Below, in pieces: positions 1 through 6,361 of a stretch of 6,361 bases of DNA. Position 1 is the stretch's first letter; the number at the start of each line of letters is the position of its first letter. This stretch comes from JACDER01 sp036394915 (GTDB taxonomy: Bacteria; Actinomycetota; Thermoleophilia; Gaiellales; Gaiellaceae), in NCBI GenBank assembly GCA_036394915.1, contig DASWEE010000069.1, positions 1 through 6,361 of the forward strand, in the 5' to 3' direction. The notes under the pieces are model-generated. The model had not been told where the DNA came from. It worked only from the letters and a program-made list of their open reading frames with translations, and searched no databases. A program made the translations under genes and the position numbers.

Positions 1-82
1 GTCCTGAGCGGAGCCCGAACGAGGCCGGATGTCTTGCTACCATCCACCTTCGGCGGGCCTCTTGTCCGCCGCTTTTCTGTCC
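1..82 (+). other. Leader / upstream region of rplM
   Basis: This stretch precedes the conserved start of L13 and no gene can be assigned to it. An ATG at 29 is in frame with L13 and would add 18 residues, but those residues have no counterpart in the L13 family, so the stretch is read as untranslated leader or the spacer after an upstream gene. One frame meets a TGA at 5-7, which could be the end of a preceding gene, but too little is visible to name it. The notable content is the hairpin with U-run at 51-76, listed separately. No convincing -35/-10 promoter pair was seen. Confidence 0.5.
51..76 (+). terminator. GC-rich hairpin plus U-run just upstream of rplM (terminator or leader attenuator)
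   Basis: CGGCGG at 51-56 and CCGCCG at 66-71 are perfect inverted copies. A G-U pair (57/65) can extend the stem to seven pairs around a seven-base loop. After one C comes TTTT at 73-76. This is the layout of a small intrinsic terminator, and it lies only six bases before the rplM ATG at 83. It could end transcription of an upstream gene, act as an attenuator in the L13-S9 leader, or be structure without function. Ribosomal protein operons are often autoregulated through leader RNA structures, but no known L13 leader motif is claimed here. Confidence 0.4.
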
Positions 83-514
83 ATGAAGACCTGGAACGCA
101 AAACCCGGCGAGGTTGCTCGCGACTGGTACGTCGTCGACGCAGAGGGTCAGACCCTCGGGCGGCTGGCCACGCGCATCGCCGACACGCTGCGCGGCAAGC
201 GCAAGCCCCAGTACACCCCGCACACCGACACGGGCGACTTCGTCGTCGTCGTGAACGCCGAGAAGATCGGCGTCACCGGCAAGAAGCTGGACGAGAAGAT
301 GTACCGGCGGCACTCGGGCTACCCGGGCGGTCTCAAGGAGCGTCCGCTCCGCGAGGAGCTCGCGCGGCGGCCGACCGAGGTGCTGCGCAAGGCCGTCAAG
401 GGGATGCTGCCGCGCAACCGCCTCGCGCGCGCGCAGCTGCTGAAGCTGAAGATCTACGCCGGCCCCGAGCATCCCCACGAGGCACAGGCGCCCAAGCCCC
501 TGGATCTCACATGA
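83..514 (+). CDS. rplM: 50S ribosomal protein L13
   Basis: L13 is an early-assembling protein of the large ribosomal subunit that binds 23S rRNA. The 143-residue product aligns end to end with bacterial L13 (E. coli has 142): an N-terminus MKTWNAKP, then RDWYVVDAEGQTLGRLA, the YTPHTDTGDFVVVVNAEKI core, the GYPGGLKER loop, RRPTEVLRKAVKGMLP, and a C-terminal KIYAGPEHPHEAQ segment. The ATG at 83 is chosen because it matches the family N-terminus (MKTF/MKTW). The in-frame ATG at 29 would add 18 unrelated residues. No good Shine-Dalgarno lies before position 83; the space is occupied by the hairpin and U-run. The stop overlaps the rpsI start by four bases (ATGA), indicating translational coupling. 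Confidence 0.97.
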   Translation: MKTWNAKPGEVARDWYVVDAEGQTLGRLATRIADTLRGKRKPQYTPHTDTGDFVVVVNAEKIGVTGKKLDEKMYRRHSGYPGGLKERPLREELARRPTEVLRKAVKGMLPRNRLARAQLLKLKIYAGPEHPHEAQAPKPLDLT

Positions 515-918
515 GCTCCGCACAGACAGAGCGAGCCCAGTACTCGGGCACCGGGAAGCGCAAGACCGCCGTCGCGCGCGTGATCCTGCGCCCGGGCGAC
601 GGAACGACCTGGTTCAACGGCAAGACGATCGAGGAGTACTTCCCGCGCCGCGCCCACCGCTCCGTCATCCTCGCGCCGCTGCAGGTCGCGGGCGTCGAGG
701 GGACGTTCGATCTTCGTGTCCGCGTGCACGGCGGCGGGCCGAGTGGACAGGCGGGGGCCGTTCGCCACGGGATCGCCCGCGCGCTCGTCGAGGCCGACCC
801 GGCCCTGCGCGAGCCGCTCAAGCGGGCGGGCTTCCTGACGCGCGACGCACGCATCGTCGAGCGCAAGAAAGCCGGCTTGCACAAGGCCCGCAAGGCGCCG
901 CAGTTCTCCAAGCGCTAG
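511..918 (+). CDS. rpsI: 30S ribosomal protein S9
   Basis: S9 is a small-subunit protein whose C-terminal tail reaches the P-site tRNA in the ribosome. The 135-residue product shows the S9 hallmarks in order: YSGTGKRKTAVARV near residues 10-24, WFNGKTIEEYF, the glycine-rich VHGGGPSGQAGAVRHGIARAL segment, LKRAGFLTRDARIVERKK, and the basic tail KARKAPQFSKR ending in the conserved Ser-Lys-Arg. The ATG at 511 overlaps the rplM stop (ATGA), and no strong ribosome binding site precedes it, so translation probably depends on termination of L13. The same frame stays open upstream through rplM, but that extension is an out-of-frame shadow of L13. The next gene, glmM, begins on the base after its TAG. 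Confidence 0.97.
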   Translation: MSSAQTERAQYSGTGKRKTAVARVILRPGDGTTWFNGKTIEEYFPRRAHRSVILAPLQVAGVEGTFDLRVRVHGGGPSGQAGAVRHGIARALVEADPALREPLKRAGFLTRDARIVERKKAGLHKARKAPQFSKR

Positions 919-2184
919 GTGGCGCGCCGCTACTTCGGGACCGACGGGGTCCGCGGGGTGGTCGGCGAGAGCCTGACGCCCGAGCTCGCGGAGCGGCTCG
1001 GCCGCGCGGCGACGATCTGGTCGGGCGGCGGACGGGTGCTCGTCGGCCGCGATACGCGCGGCTCGGGTCCTGAGCTCGAGGAGGCGCTCGCACGAGGGAT
1101 CGTCTCGACCGGGGGCACGGCAGTCCTCGGCGGCGTGCTCCCGACGCCGGCCGTAGCGCTCTATGCACTCGACCTGGGAGCGGTCGTCTCCGCCTCGCAC
1201 AATCCGCCCGAGTACAACGGGGTCAAGCTCTTCGACGGCGACGGTGCCAAGCTCTCCGACGCGGCCGAGGAGGAGATCGAGGGCCTGCTGGACGAGGAGG
1301 GCGGAGATGGTGGAGCGGTCGAGCGCGACGACGGGGTCGCCGATCGCTACCTCGAGCATGTCGTCGATCGCTTCGGCTCGGATCTCTCAAGGCTGCGGGT
1401 TGCGGTCGACTGCGCGAATGGCGCCTTCTCCGCAATCGCTCCGGAGGCCTTCCGCCGGCTGGGGGCGGATGTGATCGCGGTCGCCAACCACCCGGACGGA
1501 AGCAACATCAACGTTGAATGCGGCGCGACAGACCTAGCGCTCCTCGCGCGCTCTGTGCGCGAGGAGCGCGTGCCCTTCGGGATCGCGTTCGACGGCGACG
1601 GCGACCGCATGATGGCGGTGGACCACGCAGGCGAGACCGTCGACGGCGACCAGATCCTCGCCATCCTCGCCCTCCATCTCGGCGTCGATCTCGTCGTGGT
1701 CACCTCGATGACGAATCTCGGCTTCCACGCCCTGATGGCCGAGCATGGGATCCGCGTGGTCACCACCGACGTCGGCGACAGGTACGTGCTCGAGGCGCTC
1801 AGGCGCGAGCGAGGCAAGCTCGGCGGCGAGCAGTCGGGTCACCTGATCTGGCTCGACGGGCACGTGACGGGCGACGGCCTCGTCTCGGCCCTGCTGCTGT
1901 GCGCCGCGCTCGAAGGCCGTCCTCTCGCCGAAGCGGCTGCGGCGATGCAGCGCTTTCCGCAGGTGAAGGAGAACGTCCCCGTCTCGACGCGAGAGCTCCC
2001 CAGGCGGCTCTCGCACGAGGTCGCGCGCATCGACAACGAGCTTGGCCGGCAGGGGCGTGTTCTCGTCCGTCCGTCGGGCACCGAGCCCGTCGTTCGGGTG
2101 CTTGCGGAGGCTGAAAGCGAGGAGGAAGCGCGGAGGCTCTGTGGTAGGATCTCGGCTCTCGTTCGACGAGAGCTCGGTAGCTGA
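919..2184 (+). CDS. glmM: Phosphoglucosamine mutase
   Basis: GlmM is a cytoplasmic alpha-D-phosphohexomutase that interconverts glucosamine-6-phosphate and glucosamine-1-phosphate on the way to UDP-GlcNAc. Family signatures are all present: YFGTDGVRG at residues 5-13, the phosphoserine loop VSASHNP with catalytic Ser93, the Mg-binding loop DGDGDR at 225-230, the sugar-binding GGEQSGH at 302-308, and the phosphate-binding RPSGTEP at 384-390. The GTG start directly follows the rpsI TAG and places YFGTDG where the family has it. There is no clear Shine-Dalgarno, so coupling with rpsI is likely. At 421 residues it is about 24 shorter than E. coli GlmM (445). The loss is spread over loops: Ser93 versus Ser102, with the metal loop about 16 residues early. 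No key residue is missing, so it should be active. A related phosphomannomutase or phosphoglucomutase is less likely, given the FGTDGVRG start and the adjacent glmS. Confidence 0.96.
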   Translation: MARRYFGTDGVRGVVGESLTPELAERLGRAATIWSGGGRVLVGRDTRGSGPELEEALARGIVSTGGTAVLGGVLPTPAVALYALDLGAVVSASHNPPEYNGVKLFDGDGAKLSDAAEEEIEGLLDEEGGDGGAVERDDGVADRYLEHVVDRFGSDLSRLRVAVDCANGAFSAIAPEAFRRLGADVIAVANHPDGSNINVECGATDLALLARSVREERVPFGIAFDGDGDRMMAVDHAGETVDGDQILAILALHLGVDLVVVTSMTNLGFHALMAEHGIRVVTTDVGDRYVLEALRRERGKLGGEQSGHLIWLDGHVTGDGLVSALLLCAALEGRPLAEAAAAMQRFPQVKENVPVSTRELPRRLSHEVARIDNELGRQGRVLVRPSGTEPVVRVLAEAESEEEARRLCGRISALVRRELGS

Positions 2185-2219
2185 TCGCCGAAGATCAGCG
2201 CGCCGGGCTCGACGTTTTT
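2155..2219 (+). other. Two tandem hairpins spanning the end of glmM, then a T5 run
   Basis: GCTCTCG (2155-2161) and CGAGAGC (2167-2173) form a perfect 7-bp stem with a 5-base loop inside the last glmM codons. GCTGATC (2180-2186) and GATCAGC (2193-2199) form a second perfect 7-bp stem with a 6-base loop that contains the glmM stop codon. A run of five T lies at 2215-2219, about 15 bases after the second stem. That is too far for a textbook intrinsic terminator. The structure could instead slow RNase decay, partly terminate transcription, or separate glmM and glmS expression. Confidence 0.4.
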
Positions 2220-2239
2220 CGGGAGGCGTTTTCCGGAAG
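2213..2239 (+). repeat. Imperfect tandem direct repeat upstream of glmS
   Basis: CGTTTTTCGGGAGG (2213-2226) is followed directly by CGTTTTCCGGAAG (2227-2239), two similar copies of 13-14 bases. The second copy contains the palindrome TTCCGGAA (2231-2238). The repeat lies just before the glmS ribosome binding site. It could be a protein-binding site or chance similarity. Confidence 0.3.
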
Positions 2240-2241
2240 AT

Positions 2242-2247
2242 AGGAGG
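2242..2247 (+). promoter_or_regulatory. Strong ribosome binding site of glmS
   Basis: AGGAGG lies eight bases before the glmS ATG at 2256, an ideal Shine-Dalgarno spacing. rplM, rpsI and glmM have no comparable site, so glmS appears to be translated independently of glmM. Confidence 0.85.
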
Positions 2248-2255
2248 CACCGCGG

Positions 2256-4085
<1,830 letters not shown>

Positions 4086-4100
4086 ATCCGGCGCCAACCA

Positions 4101-4130
4101 ACGCCTTCGGGCGTACGTCTAAACGGACGT
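4101..4130 (+). other. Two back-to-back hairpins downstream of glmS
   Basis: ACGCC (4101-4105), TTCG, GGCGT (4110-4114) forms a perfect 5-bp stem closed by a C(UUCG)G tetraloop, an unusually stable RNA loop. It is followed without a gap by ACGTC (4115-4119), TAAACG, GACGT (4126-4130), a second perfect 5-bp stem. No T-run follows, so this is not a standard intrinsic terminator. It may mark the 3' end of the glmS message or a processing point. The second stem includes the first two bases of the GTG at 4129, which weakens that GTG as a start codon. Confidence 0.45.
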
Positions 4131-4132
4131 GG

Positions 4133-4140
4133 GGAGGAGG
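4133..4140 (+). promoter_or_regulatory. Ribosome binding site that decides the start of the secreted-protein gene
   Basis: A purine-rich GGAGGAGG-type sequence occupies 4133-4140. Counting GGAGG at 4133-4137, the spacing to the TTG at 4144 is six bases, which is normal. For the alternative GTG at 4129 this sequence would be inside the gene, and nothing similar lies upstream. This favours the TTG start. Confidence 0.65.
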
Positions 4141-4143
4141 CCG

Positions 4144-5478
4144 TTGGCCGCGAAGGCGTTTGCAGCGGCCGCCGTCGGGGCGGTCGCTCTTTTGGCAGCC
4201 GGATCCGCACAAACGCGCCCGCAGGTCTCGGCCGGTCCGCTCGGTGTCACCGGCGACGGTACCACGAACTACCTGGTCAGGCTGAACGCGAAGAACCTAC
4301 GGCCCTTGCCGGGGCAGCGGCTGGAACTGGGCCCGTGGGGCGGGGACTGGGCCTATTCGCCGGACAAGGCAACGCTCGCCGTGGAGCTTCAGAGCGTGAC
4401 CACCGACCCAAGCACCGAACCCACGTCCTCATTCCGGTTCGTCAGCGTCGCGTCGCTCGCTCCCAGCGGCGATCTCTCCCTCGGGTCGGGGTACACGTAT
4501 GGAGCCTTCTGGCCTGCGCCCGACAGGCTGATCGCGATCGTCGGGCACTGCTGCCGGCTGCCGGCCGAAGTCGTCGTCGTCGATCCCCTTGCAATGCGCG
4601 TGCTCGATCGGAGCCGCCTGGCTGAGGGCAACCCACTCTGGGTCCGCCGCGGCGGCGATCGCCTCGTCGTCATGTCCGTCCCCGCCGCGCGGATCGGGCC
4701 GGTGGCGCTGACTGCGATCGACGCTCGCGGGGCCGCCCGCACTCTGACGCTCGATCGAATCGACGGCGGGTTCGAGCCCATGGGCGCCGAGTCCCAGCTC
4801 GGTTACAAGTCGGTCGCACCAGGCCTCGCAGTCAAGCCAGACGGATCGCGGGCGTTCGTCGTCTCGCCGAACGGCCTCGTCGCCGACGTCGACCTGCAAT
4901 CACTGTCGGTGGCGTATCACTCGCTCGGGATCGGCCGCACCGTTGCAGCCGTGAACAAGCGACCGGTGGAGAGCGTGAGCCGCATGGCTCGCGTCTTGCC
5001 AAACGGGTTTCTCGCCGTGACCGGCTGGGAGGATCATCCGTACACGGACAGCGGGGGCGGCGAGCACACGCAATACATCCGGGCCGGGCTCGCGCTCGTC
5101 GACACGAGCACCTGGGCGACGACGATCGTCGACGACTCGACCGACTGGTTCGCCATCGCGGGTAACACGTTGCTCGCCACCGGCTCACGGGGCCACACGC
5201 CCGGATACACGACCACAGTGGGCGCCACGCCGGCTCCGATGCCTCCCGGAGCAGGCCTCACCGGGTACTCGCTCGGCGGGACACCTCGCTTTCACCGCTT
5301 CAAGGACGGAGAGGTCCTCCCCTTGCAGATCTACGGCAATCGCGCGTTCGTCTACGTCGACGGATCCGAGCCGGACCTGCTCAAGGTCGTCGACATTCGC
5401 AGCGGCAAGATCGTCGGGACGCGCGCCGAAACGACTCTGCCCTGGATCCTGCAGGGCGCGTCCTCGGTCAGCCGTTAA
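4144..5478 (+). CDS. Predicted secreted beta-propeller-like protein of unknown function
   Basis: I do not recognise a named family. With the TTG start at 4144, supported by GGAGG six bases upstream, the product has 444 residues; a GTG at 4129 would add five. Residues 1-22 resemble a Sec signal peptide: Lys4, a hydrophobic Ala/Val/Leu core, and a likely cleavage after Gly-Ser-Ala22. There is no lipobox cysteine and no further membrane segment. The mature part shows recurring beta-rich units resembling WD40/YVTN blades, near residues 68-83, 117-134, 162-179, 227-261 (GLAVKPDGSRAFVV then ADVDLQSL), 279-315, 332-348 and 382-427 (FVYVDGSEPDLLKVVDIRSGK), suggesting six or seven blades. The only cysteines are the adjacent pair Cys136-Cys137 in GHCCRLP, which could form a vicinal disulfide or bind a metal. 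It lies 58 bases after glmS, behind two hairpins, and 40 bases before the permease gene. A role in binding or surface interaction is only inference. Confidence 0.85.
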   Translation: MAAKAFAAAAVGAVALLAAGSAQTRPQVSAGPLGVTGDGTTNYLVRLNAKNLRPLPGQRLELGPWGGDWAYSPDKATLAVELQSVTTDPSTEPTSSFRFVSVASLAPSGDLSLGSGYTYGAFWPAPDRLIAIVGHCCRLPAEVVVVDPLAMRVLDRSRLAEGNPLWVRRGGDRLVVMSVPAARIGPVALTAIDARGAARTLTLDRIDGGFEPMGAESQLGYKSVAPGLAVKPDGSRAFVVSPNGLVADVDLQSLSVAYHSLGIGRTVAAVNKRPVESVSRMARVLPNGFLAVTGWEDHPYTDSGGGEHTQYIRAGLALVDTSTWATTIVDDSTDWFAIAGNTLLATGSRGHTPGYTTTVGATPAPMPPGAGLTGYSLGGTPRFHRFKDGEVLPLQIYGNRAFVYVDGSEPDLLKVVDIRSGKIVGTRAETTLPWILQGASSVSR

Positions 5479-5518
5479 CTAACTCGCCCGCTCGTGATCT
5501 GGCCTGGCTAAGGTCACC

Positions 5519-6361
5519 GTGGTCGTGCTGGACAGGATCGGCGATGGTCTCTGGATGGCGTTCCAGATGGCCTGGGAGGTCTGGTGGGCGCTCGTGCTCG
5601 GCTTCATGCTCTCCGGGGTCGTCCAGGCGTGGGTGCCGCGCTCGCGGATGGAGCGGGCGCTCGGCGGGAGCGGCCTGCGCTCGGTGGCGCTGGCGACAGG
5701 GCTGGGGGCGGCCTCCTCGTCCTGCAGCTACGCCGCGACCGCGATTGCGCGCTCGATGTTCCAACGGGGGGCGAGCTTCGCGGCCGCGATGGTGTTCCAG
5801 TTCGCGTCCACGAACCTCGTGTTCGAGATCGGAATCGTGATGTGGATCTTCATCGGGTGGCAGTTCACGCTCGCGGAGTTCGTCGGCGGCATCTTCCTGA
5901 TCGCCCTGATGTGGCTCGGGACCCGCCTCTTGATCACTCGCCGCCTCGAGGCCGAGGCGCGCCGCCATGCTGAAGCCGCCCAGGCGGGGCACCAGCATGC
6001 GACGGCGGTATCCGAGGGGATCTCCTGGCGCGAGCGGCTGACCTCGGTCTCCGCGTGGTCGGACGTCGCGCACAACTTCCGGGGCGACTGGGAGATGCTC
6101 TGGAAGGAGATCGTCGGCGGGTTCGTGATCGCCGGGTTCATCGCGCTGCTACCGGCATCGTTCTTCAACGACCTGTTCGTGACCGACGCGCCGAGCGGGC
6201 TGCGCCTGGTCGAGAACGTGATCGTCGGCCCGCTCGTCGCGGTGATCTCCTTCGTCTGCTCGGTCGGAAACGTGCCGCTCGCCGCGGTGCTCTGGGCCGG
6301 CGGGATCTCGTTCTCGGGCGTGATCGCCTTCATCTACGCCGACCTGATCGTGATCCCGATC
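5519..6361 (+). CDS. YraQ/ArsP-type permease (PF03773-like), 3' end outside window
   Basis: This partial membrane protein, 281 residues to the last base with no stop, resembles the YraQ/ArsP permease family, some members of which export organoarsenicals. The GTG at 5519 is chosen as start: an in-frame TGA lies at 5495-5497, and a weak AAGG sits five bases upstream. Hydrophobic segments lie roughly at residues 12-38, 52-80, 86-117, 119-142, 198-216 and 234-281. The two halves carry related motifs: AASSSCSYAATAIA around Cys69, then FQRGASFAAAMVFQFAST; and SFVCSVGNVPLAAVL around Cys247, then AGGISFSGVIAFIYADL. This repeated layout is typical of the family. Many members have Cys-Ser-Cys at the first motif, whereas here it is Ser-Cys-Ser. 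The loop between halves (about 143-194) is charged and contains HAEAAQAGHQH (150-160), possibly a metal-binding stretch. The substrate is unknown. From memory, a mycobacterial relative (Rv2963) belongs to a copper-responsive regulon. Confidence 0.88.
   Translation, partial: MVVLDRIGDGLWMAFQMAWEVWWALVLGFMLSGVVQAWVPRSRMERALGGSGLRSVALATGLGAASSSCSYAATAIARSMFQRGASFAAAMVFQFASTNLVFEIGIVMWIFIGWQFTLAEFVGGIFLIALMWLGTRLLITRRLEAEARRHAEAAQAGHQHATAVSEGISWRERLTSVSAWSDVAHNFRGDWEMLWKEIVGGFVIAGFIALLPASFFNDLFVTDAPSGLRLVENVIVGPLVAVISFVCSVGNVPLAAVLWAGGISFSGVIAFIYADLIVIPI

Noticed and set aside
38..43. TACCAT as a possible -10 promoter element
   Set aside because: No -35 element lies at a suitable distance upstream, and a single TAnnnT hexamer is expected by chance.
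29..82. ATG at 29 as the L13 start
   Set aside because: The 18 extra residues have no counterpart in L13, and the reading crosses a terminator-like hairpin. The family N-terminus begins at the ATG at 83.
34..510. A long open frame running through rplM and continuing in frame into S9, looking like an N-terminally extended S9
   Set aside because: The upstream part is Arg/Ala-rich out-of-frame translation of L13 with no S9 homology. S9 starts normally at the ATG at 511.
2185..2255. A glmS ribozyme in the 5' region of glmS
   Set aside because: The gap is only 71 bases, much shorter than the ribozyme, and none of its pairing pattern is visible. The element is mainly known from Firmicutes.
5500..5516. 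A small hairpin that could hide the permease ribosome binding site
   Set aside because: It has only five pairs, one of them G-U, around a seven-base loop. This is too weak to claim in GC-rich sequence.
5468..6333. Two reverse-strand frames of 201 codons each opposite the permease region
   Set aside because: The forward frame from 5519 encodes a recognisable YraQ-type permease open to the window edge. The reverse frames are charged, low-complexity shadows.

Overview
The window is GC-rich, with G/C strongly favoured at third codon positions. It carries six same-strand genes packed closely together: rplM, rpsI, glmM, glmS, a gene for a secreted beta-propeller-like protein of unknown function, and the 5' part of a permease gene that runs off the right edge. 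The composition, the frequent GTG/TTG starts and the rplM-rpsI-glmM order suggest a high-GC actinobacterium, perhaps of the Thermoleophilia type. The taxonomic placement is inference; no rRNA or other marker was available to test it.

Region 1-918 holds a short leader followed by the ribosomal protein pair L13 and S9. The leader contains a GC-rich hairpin followed by a U-run directly in front of rplM. rplM and rpsI overlap by four bases (ATGA). Region 919-4085 holds the amino-sugar genes. glmM starts on the base after the rpsI stop codon. After a 71-base gap containing a hairpin and a strong ribosome binding site comes glmS. GlmS makes glucosamine-6-phosphate from fructose-6-phosphate and glutamine, and GlmM converts it to glucosamine-1-phosphate. 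Together they feed UDP-GlcNAc and peptidoglycan synthesis. The zero-gap arrangement could tie cell-wall precursor supply to ribosomal protein expression.

Region 4086-6361 looks more accessory. A 58-base gap holds two back-to-back perfect hairpins, one with a cUUCGg loop. It is followed by a predicted exported protein with beta-propeller-like repeats whose only two cysteines are adjacent. Next, after 40 bases, comes a YraQ/ArsP-type permease (PF03773-like) with two internally similar Ser/Cys motifs and a His-containing cytoplasmic loop. The permease frame is open to the last base.

I found no tRNA, rRNA, CRISPR array, insertion sequence or phage feature. No clearly new multi-gene system is visible. 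The best leads are the rplM leader hairpin, the unknown secreted protein with its Cys-Cys pair, and the permease beside it.
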